Assembly: GCA_000697335.1 (NCBI GenBank)
Contig: JNEM01010498.1
Coordinates: 1-38,922, forward strand
Direction of reading: 5' to 3'
Source: Conidiobolus incongruus B7586
Lineage: Eukaryota > Entomophthoromycota > Entomophthoromycetes > Entomophthorales > Conidiobolaceae
Length of the DNA: 38,922 bases
The translations under genes were made by a program, and so were the position numbers. Below, piece after piece: positions 24,365 through 34,348 of the stretch. Every line of letters begins with the position of its first letter. Position 1 is the stretch's first letter. Below the pieces are notes generated by a model that saw only the letters and a list, made by a program, of their open reading frames with translations, had not been told where the DNA came from and made no database searches.

Positions 24365-24810
24365 TTGATGGGAAATGATCTTGTCAATCACTCAAGAAAC
24401 TGCGATTACCACACTGAATCGAGAAGTCACATTGGGAACACTCATTTCGTGAACCGGATGGTTGTGTTCTTTTTGTCACTCAGCCATTCCTATCCATAAA
24501 AATCAACAATGAAAGCTAATATAAAATTATCATGAACGAACTAATAAACGTATCTCTTCTATCTTCATTTCGAAAGTATCTAGTCTCTAAATTTTTCTCG
24601 TAACCCTCACAAAAGCGTTGAGCCGTGACGAGCGTGAGATAATTACTTTACACAAAGAACCCAATTTACAGTAAGCCGTTTGTACCTGATTTGGTGAACC
24701 CCATCAATTTTCCGTAACTCTGTGGTAATCTGTCGTTTACAGCTGGCGATTCCCCGCTTAAGCTCTAAAAGTCTAATTCCTTCCACGATTACAGTTGTCA
24801 CACTCATCAA
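24365..24810. other. GC-richer island of unknown origin, possible old insertion
   Basis: A block of about 446 bp contrasts sharply with the surrounding AT-rich spacer. It begins TTGATG and ends CATCAA, a 6-bp inverted match. It contains no reading frame of note and no target-site duplication that I can find. It could be a solo LTR or other non-autonomous element. On the minus strand, 24495-24475 reads GGATAGGAATGGCTGAGTGA, which resembles the 5' end and A box of a serine or leucine tRNA, with a weak B-box-like GGTTC and CTCGATTC further on. A complete tRNA cannot be folded by eye. The other peptidase spacer has no matching block. Confidence 0.45.
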
Positions 24811-26328
24811 ATGTTATAAAATTATTAAAATTATATTTTAGCTTGATTTAATGAATCTTAAAAAATATTTATAAATACAAATTGTTTAATAGAATAGAAG
24901 CTTATATTGCATTACTCATTAACAATTTGTTAATATACCTCAACTACCAACATTTATTTGTATACTTGAAAATTTAGAATGAAGATAAATACTATTGTTT
25001 TTTCGTGAAAATATATTATATGTTTTGATAATTATATATCATTAATATTTGAAAATATAAGTTTTTAATGCATTTTATATTTCTTTGAATACAAGTTCGG
25101 AATCTAGTACATAGTTTAATGTTCAAAAAGTCATGGTATTAGTAGAGTTTTAAACAAGCTATATACAATCGAAACTCAATTGAAAAATATGTGGAGGAAA
25201 AGTCTCCACATCAATTTTAGGTTGTTAAAAAGTGAAGAATTGCCAAATAAGGAGAGGATTCAGTAATTTTAATTTTCAGTAATTTAAATCTTCAAACATC
25301 AATCATTATATGATATTAGTCAAAAATAATGCTGTTGGTATACACCGGTTTTATTATACATTATTAATTCCAATTAAATGCAATTTTCTTAAAATTTTAA
25401 AATACTCCTAAGATAAATAATACAACTGATATACATATTTATAAAGAATTTATTGTATTCATTTATTTTATAATAATATAAATAATATTTTGATTGGTAT
25501 AATTAATTTTTTGATGAATAATAGCTTGAAAGGTATTCACTGTTAAACCCCAATGTATATCAAATTTCTTAAAATAAATCAATTCCCATTAATATTACAT
25601 ACTATCAGAAATGAAAAAAAATTTAAGATTAAGAGTATTTTATATATTAATTGTATATCGCAGTATTTAATCATATATATATATATCATTCTTTAAATTG
25701 AATCATTGTTAATTGATTCAATTCAACTATTTGAAATTACAATTTGAAATCAAATTGTAATAGAAAATTATAATGAATATACATTGAGAATAATATATTA
25801 TTTAAAGAAATATTAAATTTATAATATTAGGAAAATGGCTTTGTTAAGAAAGCAATATTTTTTTTACTTACCAATAAAAGCAATCAAACAATTATTTACT
25901 GCATAGACTTTTACTCAATTTCGAAAAAATAATAAACAGAATTAAAAATAATATTGTAAGATTTCTATAAATATATATCAAGTGCTAGTTATTGTGTAAA
26001 TTTTAAAAATAAATAACAAAAATAGGGTGAATATTCATCATATTTTGTTATTATTCTAAATAAATCTAACACTACCCCAGATTTTATAAGCTATATCAGG
26101 ATTACTGAGAATGTTAGCTCTGAGTATAAATAAAGCTACACATCAAATCCCAATTGGATTTTTGCGTCGATATTTTATTATTAGATATTTAGTTTTTCTT
26201 GATACTTTCCAAAAACCATTTAATAACATTTACATTTTAAATATTCGTTTGAGATATATTGAAGCAAGATAATAGATTATTGATTCATTTATTATCTAAT
26301 TTAAATTCCAAAAATTCAACTGTACAAA
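24811..26328. other. AT-rich spacer with two inverted repeats
   Basis: There is no gene. Two small palindromic structures stand out. One is a hairpin with arms ATGTGGAG (25189-25196) and CTCCACAT (25204-25211) in an unusually GC-containing context. The other is a 12-bp perfect inverted repeat with a 2-bp centre (ATTACAATTTGA at 25736-25747, TCAAATTGTAAT at 25750-25761). Neither has flanking features of a known element. Confidence 0.5.
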
Positions 26329-26406
26329 TCACTATATTGATTATTTTTTGAGGTTATAAAAATCAATTCTAGTTATTCAATTTTTATAGGATAGCCATTA
26401 TTACGA
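26329..26406 (+). promoter_or_regulatory. Promoter of the third S28 peptidase gene
   Basis: TCACTATATTGATTA (26329-26343) is a longer variant of the TCACATGATTA element. TATAAAAATCAATT (26355-26368) is identical to that of copy 1. The distance between the two elements (26 bp start to start) and from TATA to ATG (52 bp) matches the other copies. Confidence 0.55.
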
Positions 26407-27819
26407 ATGATATTGAAATATTCTTTCTTCATATTACTGGCTAGTGCTAACTTCTTAAAGTTCCCAAAAATTCTTTCAGATTTGGATGATGATTCAGACA
26501 CCCAAGCTACTGCTGCATCTTTAGCCAATGTCCAAACTTTATGGTTCGACCAACCTCTGGACCATGATGATATTACAGCCGGAACTTACAAGCAGAAATA
26601 TTATTTAAACACTCAATTTTACAAACCTGGAGGTCCAGCTTTCTTATATTTGGGAGGGGAAGGCGAATTGAAAAACTCCAGCGTGGCTAGAGGAATTATC
26701 TATGAAATGGCTAAAGAACACAACGGGATCTTATTTGGGCTAGAGCATCGTTACTATGGAGAGAGTCAACCATTCAAAAATTTGACTGTTGACAATTTAA
26801 GGTATTTAAGTAGTATTAACGGTGTGAGAGATGCTGGCAATTTTATCAAAACTGTTATCAATCCTTTGACGAACCAGCCGTTAACAGACACTAGATGGAT
26901 CACCGTTGGCGGAAGTTACCCTGGATCTCTTTCTGCTTGGATCCGCTCTGAGTACCCCGATACTGTTTTCGCTGCTTTGGCTTCTTCTGCTCCTGTCTTG
27001 GCTAAGGAAGATTTCTTCGAATATGATCAAGTGGTTGGATCTGCTTTGGGTGAGGAATGCTTAAATCAGGTTGAGCAAGTTAAGAATTATATTGATAATC
27101 AATTCACAATATATGGTACTCGTCGCAAGTTAAAGGAAGATTTTGGCTGTTCCGATATTGAGAACGACCTTCTCTTCATCAGTACCATCTATGATATGTT
27201 GGCGTCCGTGGTACAGTACAACTCTCCGACTGCTAAGCCTAACATTGATTCCTTGTGCAGTGGATTTACTAATTTAACTACAATAGAACAGAAGTATGAT
27301 TACTTTATCTCACAATTGAAACTATATTTGATTAGTGAAAAGAAAACCTGTTTCCAATTCGCAAACCTGGATTCCGTTATGTCTTTAGACAGCAGCGCAG
27401 GAAGTTCTCGTCAATGGACCTACCAATGTTGCATGGAATATGGATATTGGCAGACAGCTCCCAAGGGCAAATCCACTCGGTCAAGATTTCTCACTGTTGA
27501 TTTCTTTAATGAATTTTACTGCAGTGCCGATATCTTTGGTAGGCGCATTGGACCTCCAAATGTTAACTTTATCAACCAGCGCTTTAGAGCATTAGATAAT
27601 AAGACCTCCAGAATTATTTGGGTCAATGGCGAAACTGACCCTTGGATTGCTCTCTCAGTGAATAATGTAACTGAATCCACTCCTGACAGACCCATTTACA
27701 TTATTAAGAAAGGATCTCACGCCCAAGATTTAAGCGTTGACAGATCAACAGATTCTACTTCTTTAACTGAAACTAGAAAGGCAATTAGAGCCGATATCAC
27801 TAGATGGTTAAATGAATAA
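26407..27819 (+). CDS. Secreted S28 family serine carboxypeptidase, copy 3
   Basis: This 470-aa intronless S28 peptidase has a signal peptide at residues 1-15 (I-L-K-Y-S-F-F-I-L-L-A-S-A). The triad is Ser170 (G-G-S-Y-P-G), Asp411 (N-G-E-T-D-P-W) and His438 (G-S-H-A-Q-D-L). P-G-G-P-A-F-L-Y precedes the active site as in the paralogs. One cysteine conserved in copies 1 and 2 (K-C-G near residue 238) is replaced here by I-Y-G, leaving seven cysteines instead of eight, so one disulphide may be lost. It is closest in protein sequence to copy 2, sharing a 77-bp identical tract after the nucleophile. It also shares a less AT-rich block (TGGCAGACAGCTCCCAA) with copy 1. It appears functional and is convergent with the EH-domain gene downstream. 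Confidence 0.93.
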   Translation: MILKYSFFILLASANFLKFPKILSDLDDDSDTQATAASLANVQTLWFDQPLDHDDITAGTYKQKYYLNTQFYKPGGPAFLYLGGEGELKNSSVARGIIYEMAKEHNGILFGLEHRYYGESQPFKNLTVDNLRYLSSINGVRDAGNFIKTVINPLTNQPLTDTRWITVGGSYPGSLSAWIRSEYPDTVFAALASSAPVLAKEDFFEYDQVVGSALGEECLNQVEQVKNYIDNQFTIYGTRRKLKEDFGCSDIENDLLFISTIYDMLASVVQYNSPTAKPNIDSLCSGFTNLTTIEQKYDYFISQLKLYLISEKKTCFQFANLDSVMSLDSSAGSSRQWTYQCCMEYGYWQTAPKGKSTRSRFLTVDFFNEFYCSADIFGRRIGPPNVNFINQRFRALDNKTSRIIWVNGETDPWIALSVNNVTESTPDRPIYIIKKGSHAQDLSVDRSTDSTSLTETRKAIRADITRWLNE

Positions 27820-28468
27820 CCACATAATTATTTTGTATGAATGGAATGTATTTAATAAAATTTCTATCCCAATATCACTACAATCCTTTCAATTAAATAT
27901 CCAAGTTCTATAATTTTTGATAATAACAATTGAATAACTTGGAATTTATTTAAATCAATTTTAACATACTTTGGGAATTTAATATATTAAACTTGATATA
28001 CAATTGTCATAATAAATAACATTTACACAGTTTAAAATTATTATAATAAACCATTTAAATAGAACTATAAGTTTATTTTAAATGGTATATACTAAAATTA
28101 AGGATTTGAAGCATTATCAATTATTGAAGTATTATTTGAACGAGAAGTTCAAATAATAATTCATCTTAGTTATTGATGAAATAATTGGAAATAAAATATA
28201 AATTTTGGATCTATTATTTATGATAAAGTATTGGTAATAAACAATATCTAATTAATAATATTATAAATTAAAAAATATTTGTATGTTTAGGAATAGATTG
28301 TGTTGATCAGGTTGCTAAGTACAAATATTGATAAGAAATTCGAAATTATGTGAACAGTCAATGAAAATATATTAATTGAATTTGAGAGGATCTGAAAAAA
28401 GGATAAAAGACTATGAACAATAAAAAATTGTCAAGTTAAATATAAAAATATCAATATTAAATGAGTGA
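27820..28468. other. Convergent 3' spacer
   Basis: This is AT-rich DNA between the stop codons of the third peptidase gene and the EH-domain gene. It will hold both 3' untranslated regions. No distinct terminator or gene is seen. Confidence 0.5.
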
Positions 28469-30230
28469 TTATTGTTTAGTAAAATCAAAATTAAGAATTG
28501 TTCGAGGTTTTCCATCCTTCTTTCTGGTGCTTCGACTAGTTCCACTAATACTACCACCAGTCAATCCACCTCTAAGGATGGGAGTGTTTGCGTGTTGTTT
28601 GGGTTTGGCTGTCGGAGAGCTAAAGAAATCATCAAAAGTCATGCTGGATTCATCAATTGCGGCAGGAGATTCGGTTTGAGTGGATGTGATCATAGTTTTG
28701 GGAAGATCGAGATTGGTTGGGTGAGAGGTTTCAAATCTAGTTTCCTCAGTTTCGTCAAGTGGACTTTTAGGCGACATGGGTTCAATAGATTTTTGTTGTT
28801 GGATGTTATGAGTTGGTGAAACAGTTTGGCCTTGGTAAGGATTAAATAATTCCCACTCATCGAGGGACTCCCCAATGGGTTCCATTCCCAGTTCTTGTCT
28901 AAGACTGTTCACTTCCATCACTATACTGTCAAATGATGTCTTATTAATAGTCATGAAACCTTCCTCCATTCGGTGACTCTTCCTAAGACTATCCAATGCA
29001 GCATCGCTTTGATCTAATTCTTCATTCAATTGCTCAAGTTCAGTATTAGATTGAGCGATGCTGGATTGAATCGTATGGATAGATTGATCAAGTTGACTCG
29101 AATTAAATCTAATTTGCTCAATTTGATTATTGACATTATTTAAATTCTCTGAATAATGCTGAGAGCTGATCTCTTCTAATCCCAGAGTCTTTTCTAATTC
29201 AATCTTCTTTTGTTGCTCCAATTCAACTTTCATTTTAATTTGATTTAACTCTGTTTGGAGCTGGGTTAGTTTAAGTTGACCTGATGTTCCATAATAATCT
29301 AAATCTGCTGGTAATGGAGGTACTACAGGAGTTGGGATGGAAGGTTGACTTTGGATTGCTGGAGGTGGTTGGGCCACATGAGCTGATTGAATTAAGTCTT
29401 TAGGGAGCTGTGAGGGTAATGATTTGATTTGTTGAGATTTAATCAAATATAAAAGATGTAAAGCAATGCAGAATTCTGAAGCATTTAATTGTCCTCTATC
29501 ATGTGGATCAGACAGGTTCCTATATCAAAAATGATTAATATCAAATAAAAGCATAAGTTTTTTAAAAAATTAAGTACCATATTTTAGCCAATACTTCAGT
29601 AGGCAATTCAGATTGAATAAATAGATATTTAACTTGATCACCAGAAACCATATTGTTTTTGGGATTCAATTGCTTGAATTGATTCAAATAATTTTGTTTC
29701 ATTTGAGGTGTAATAGTATAGACCTGAGGATTTAAAACAGGTTCACTTGGAGGAGGGATAGGTGTAAAACCTTCAAGTATTGGCATCTCAGAAATATCTA
29801 TAGAATTTAACTTAATATTGATAATAATAATAATAATATAATCTTATTTACCAGCATCAAGAACGGCTAGAGTGGGCTGTTGTCCTTTTTGAGCAACAAC
29901 AAGGAGTTTCATACAAAGGTTAAAAGTGCTTTGAGTTAAAAATCCTTCACCATCACTATCACATATTTCCCAAATCTAACTAATAAATTAATATAGTGTT
30001 TAATATTTAAATTATTTTACATTTTACATCTGCTAGAACACTCTGTGGTAGTTTTGACTTTCTCAAAAATGGTGCTACTTTGTCAGCATTCAATCTACCA
30101 TCTACAGGTTGTAAAGATTGAAACCATTTCTTAAAAGTTTGCAGCTGAGTGCTCGGCGAACTGGAAGCTTAAAAATAAAATAAAAAAAATGAGAAGTGGA
30201 TATAATAAAAGATTTGATTCAATTACCCAT
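28469..30230 (-). CDS. EH-domain endocytic scaffold, Eps15/Ede1-like (512 aa)
   Basis: I assemble five exons: 30227-30230, 30028-30167, 29852-29975, 29578-29797 and 28469-29519. The introns are 52-59 nt with GT...AG ends, and the frame stays open throughout (1539 nt). The first exon is only A-T-G-G. Residues about 8-85 form a first EH domain (I-W-E-I-C-D-S-D-G-E-G) and about 118-200 a second (I-W-N-L-S-D-P-H-D-R-G). A proline-rich linker and a long coiled coil (about 244-374) follow, then a low-complexity tail rich in Ser, Thr and Pro. EH domains bind Asn-Pro-Phe motifs, and such scaffolds organise early clathrin-mediated endocytic sites at the plasma membrane. It is shorter than yeast Ede1 or Pan1 and I see no UBA domain at the end, so assignment between these families is open. 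Confidence 0.88.
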
Positions 30231-30584
30231 TTAAAAGGTTTATTCAAACAAATATTTGAGAAAATATTTTGAAATGAATGGAACTATTACAAAAAAGAAT
30301 AGATTTAAAACTAGATATTTATAAAATATGTGAATCAAGTATAAATTAATAAATATAACTGGTAATCAATAATATTATAATATTATTTAATTTACTATTG
30401 ATATTGTTAACAAAGTTTGTATTATATTGATTTGGACTGGTTACTTAGTTTATTTGAAGAATATATTATAATTAAAGTTATGGGATAATTTATTATTTGG
30501 TTCTGATATTAAAGTGATAAAGATATATGAGTTATGTACAATTAAACGTGATATAAATAATTATATATCAATTTATTGATTAAA
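30231..30584. other. Spacer between two minus-strand genes
   Basis: This is AT-rich DNA containing the promoter of the EH-domain gene and the 3' end of the DUF423 gene. No specific site is recognised. Confidence 0.5.
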
Positions 30585-30953
30585 TTAAAGAAACATAGAC
30601 AAAAATCCAGCAGCCATACTAAGTCCACCGAGAGGTGTGACAGGTCCGATATATTTACCTAATTTGGGTCTCAAGGTCAATGCGTAAATACTACCCGAAA
30701 AGCCAATAGCTCCTGCCAATACCAAATTGGTAGCCAATTGAGGTCTTCTGAGTCTTTCATGACCCAAACCGATAGCTAAGAGGGTGAGAGCTGCAAAAAA
30801 TTGAAATTGGTAAGCTGTACGCCAGTTGGCCAATTTGGTAGCGTCATTGTTCACTAATTTGGCTAATCCATGAGCTCCATAAGCTCCTAAAAATACTCCG
30901 GATGCTCCTAAAATACATCCATATCTCCAAGCTGGTACTTTTGATAAATCCAT
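30585..30953 (-). CDS. DUF423/TMEM256-family membrane protein (122 aa)
   Basis: This small intronless integral membrane protein has about four hydrophobic helices and the family signature G-A-Y-G-A-H-G-L at residues 23-30. The basic and polar loop G-H-E-R-L-R-R-P-Q lies near 63-71, and the C terminus is glycine- and proline-rich (P-V-T-P-L-G-G-L). The family spans bacteria (YwdK/YgdD-like) and eukaryotes (TMEM256) and its biochemical role is not established. The length matches the family, so the gene is complete. The codons are less AT-rich than in the surrounding DNA, consistent with a real, expressed gene. There is no functional link to its neighbours. Confidence 0.9.
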   Translation of the reverse strand: MDLSKVPAWRYGCILGASGVFLGAYGAHGLAKLVNNDATKLANWRTAYQFQFFAALTLLAIGLGHERLRRPQLATNLVLAGAIGFSGSIYALTLRPKLGKYIGPVTPLGGLSMAAGFLSMFL

Positions 30954-32553
30954 TGTTTGATTTGTTATTTGGTAATTAATCGTAAGTTTTACCCAATTAC
31001 ATTATAATTAATAAATGCTATTTAAGGTTCTTGACGTGATTATGGGTTATTACTCATATCTTTATGATGTCATTTATTGGAAATTATATTTTAAATTTTT
31101 GACTTGTGATATACTCTAATTAAAATATTATTCCTAAGTTTTGATATAGTCTAATTATATATTTTTATACAAAATTTCATTTGAATAACTTCAGATTAAA
31201 TAACAATAATAATAATAATCATGCATATTTAGTTGATTATATTAAGTTATATTCATTTCATAATGATTATATGTAAAAAATCAAAATATATAAATTGATC
31301 AATGGTTATGATAAAATTCTTATTACTAATCATTTCACATGTTATATCAGTTTTTCTTGTATGGATGCTGAGCCTATTCTAAAAATTTTATTAATCGGAA
31401 TATTAACTACCCCGATTACCTTTAACAAGAGGTATATTAGATGACTATATACAAGATTATTTTTTATATTTATCTAATTAAATATAGAATATATAATAAA
31501 GAAATAAAGAAAGACTATGTCCAATTAATTGATAGGTCATGAGCTTTGCAATATAATATATGGAAATTATAACCAATATCTAAAAAAAGTTGAACTTTTT
31601 GTAAAATGCAAATTTAGTAAATAATATATACTAGATTTCTTAAAGGATATTTTGGAGTAAAATTTTTAAAAACAGTATTTTTATATTGAAAATGTATCAT
31701 ATAAATAAGTCCAAGTTATTTCAGCAAGTTATTTATTCTTTAAATAGTATATATTACCAAAGCTTTGAAATTATCCAAAAACTTTACGAACATTGATTTT
31801 GCGAGATATTTTTATAATAATTAAGAAATGTTAGTAAAGTATAATTATTATAATTATGATTAAAATTTAAGATTATTTAAAATGTTAGCATAATATATAT
31901 TAATTTATGAATTGATTAAGAAATTATATTATTTAAAACCATTTTTATTTAATTGTAATATTTGATAAAATGGAGTATATTGAATTATTATACACTAGTA
32001 TTTTTCAACAAATTTGAATATAACTTTTATCATATATTCGTATTTTTATTGTCAAATAAAATTGTAGATGTAAATAGTCATTATAATTGATACTGAATAC
32101 GAATGTTTTTTTCGCATATTGATTTTATTAAATTAAATTAATCGATAATAAATTGAATATCAATTGATGTATAGTGTTCAAAAATTAGTGAAATCAAAAA
32201 GATAACCATCTATTGTCAAACCTCTTGAGATTATCCAATAATTTGAAATGACTGAATTTTATGACTTTTATCTTTTTAATTGATTCAAAATCGGTTCAGC
32301 TTTAACCTGTAAATATATCTGACTTTGCACGAAATTTTAACACACTATAACTTATTAATATATTTATTATATAAAATTTCTAACCCAAAAATAATTCCAA
32401 TCAAAATAAACTACAATTATAATTTCAATCCCACAATAGTATTATTAAAAAAATAAAAAATTAAATTGAGTCAGTATTCAGTCAAAATTGAATTAATCAC
32501 TCATTTCAAATTGATTACAAATTAATTTTATTTAATATTAAAATAATTTAAAA
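30954..32553. other. AT-rich divergent intergenic region
   Basis: This 1.6-kb region lies between divergently transcribed genes (DUF423 on minus, Cwc2 on plus) and must hold both promoters. A short (AAT)n-like run lies near 31200-31220. I see no open frame, RNA gene or repeat element. Confidence 0.55.
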
Positions 32554-33956
32554 ATGTCAATTAATCCAAAAAATTATCCAGTACAAAAATTAATGTCAAA
32601 AGCTGAAATGGAGTCCAGACCTGCACCTCCTCAAGTATCTAATTTTTTTTATAATTTCATATAAATATATTAATTATTTGTTTTTAGGTAGATATGAGTA
32701 TTTTGGAAAATTTGGGTGCTAATAGAGGTGGTGGTGATGGTGGTATGAGCTATAATATTTGGTATAATAAATGGAGTGGTAACAGAGATAATTATGGAAG
32801 GTAATTCAAATTCAAATTCGTTAATTGAAATGATACTTATATCATTTAGAGAACGAGCTGAATATAGATGCAAAGTAGAAAGAGATTGTGGATGGACACA
32901 GGGTACAAAAGACCCTGGTGCTTATTTATGTTTATTTTTCGCTAGAGGATGCTGCCCATATGGCAAAGACTGTAAATATAAGCACCGAATTCCAACCTGG
33001 GAGGATCGTGAGGAGATTCCCGTAGATTGTTTCGGTAGAGAACGATTTGGTGAATTTAGAAATGATATGAGTGGTGTTGGTGCTTTTAGCAGAGAAAATT
33101 GTACTTTATACGTGGGTCGTATTGCTCCTTATGATGATATTGATGAAGTTGTATGGCGTCACTTTAGTGAGTGGGGCGAAATCGATACAGGTAATATAAT
33201 TTAATTATCAAAATTTTCCAATAAATATTAAATTTTTTGTCCATTTTTTAGTTAAGGTACTCTATTCCAAATGTGTTGCTTTTGTTCAATATAAGAGAAG
33301 AATTAATGCCGAATTTGCTAAAGAAGCTATGGCTAATCAGAGTTTAGATAAAGAAGAGGTAGATTATTTATTTTATATATTTTCATTCCAATTCAACTTA
33401 ACCTTAATTTTCTATTTTTTTTTGATATTAGATTCTAAATTTAAGGTATTATCTTCACTATTTTATTCTTTTTAATAATTTAGCTAAGATAATATTTAGA
33501 TGGGCTATTGAAGATCCTAACCCTCGTGCTAGAGAAGATCATCGTCAAAGATCTGAACAAAGAGTGTTTGAAGCTTTGACAAAAACTTTACCACCTGAGC
33601 TTATTGATGCAATTTTAGATGGAGATGAAAATTCCAATAAACGTGCATTGGAGAATGAAGATCACACTCAATCCCTCGAAGGTAATAAGCGATATATGAT
33701 TGAAGCTTCAAACAGTCAACAACAAACTGAAACTACACAATCAACGAATCATGAACTCCAACAACAGGTAGAAGAGGAAGAGGATAATGGATTTTTATCT
33801 AAGAAGGTTCTTCAATCGATATCAAAATTTGCGCGAAACATTACATCAGATACAGTCACTAAGAAAGAAGACATGCCTAAACAGGATTCAACTCCTGCAG
33901 CTTTATCTTTGCTATGTAATCAATACGATTCCGTATCTGAAGAAGAGTCAGATTAA
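32554..33956 (+). CDS. cwc2: Pre-mRNA splicing factor Cwc2 (370 aa)
   Basis: Cwc2 (fission yeast Cwf2, RBM22-related) contacts U6 snRNA and the intron in the catalytic spliceosome with the Prp19 complex. Six exons join in frame: 32554-32634, 32688-32800, 32850-33190, 33252-33358, 33432-33445 and 33500-33956. The introns are 49-73 nt. The fifth exon is only 14 nt but supplies I-L-N-L-R of the conserved I-L-N-L-R-W-A-I-E-D-P-N-P end of the RRM. The N-terminal N-I-W-Y-N-K-W-S-G is the family Torus signature. The CCCH zinc finger uses Cys92, Cys100, Cys106 and His110. The RRM has RNP2 L-Y-V-G-R-I (151-156) and RNP1 K-C-V-A-F-V-Q-Y (185-192). The C terminus is acidic and low in complexity. It is complete and convergent with the mL44 gene. 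Confidence 0.95.
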
Positions 33957-34348
33957 TTTAAAAATTCATTTTAATATATAATAAAATTTTCATTCTATTT
34001 TGTAATATTATAGTTGTCAATTCCATTTAATATTCACCATATCTATTCATTATTGTTGTTAATATTATAGTATTACGTTTTATTTAAAACAGTTAAATGA
34101 ATATGAGAGATAAATTAAAGTCAGAGCGATATAGTTTATTAAAATTTTGGTGATAAATTTATCAAAGGTTATAATATTCGTATAATATAAATATACTATC
34201 AATAATTTTTGATTCTATAGATCATAAAATAATAAGATAATCTATTTTTGAATTATGATTGATTAATTGAAAATTCGTATATCAGATGTATTTATATTAA
34301 ATTTAAATAGATGAATATTACTGATTAAACATAATAAGTTTATTTATA
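33957..34348. other. Convergent 3' spacer between Cwc2 and mL44 genes
   Basis: This is AT-rich DNA, 392 bp, holding the two 3' ends. An AATATATAATAAAA string just after the Cwc2 stop could serve as its polyadenylation signal. Nothing else is seen. Confidence 0.5.

Noticed and set aside
24365-24810. Reading the GC-richer island as a tRNA or rRNA gene
   Set aside because: Only an A-box-like string is convincing; I could not find a proper B box at the right distance or paired arms, and nothing resembles rRNA.
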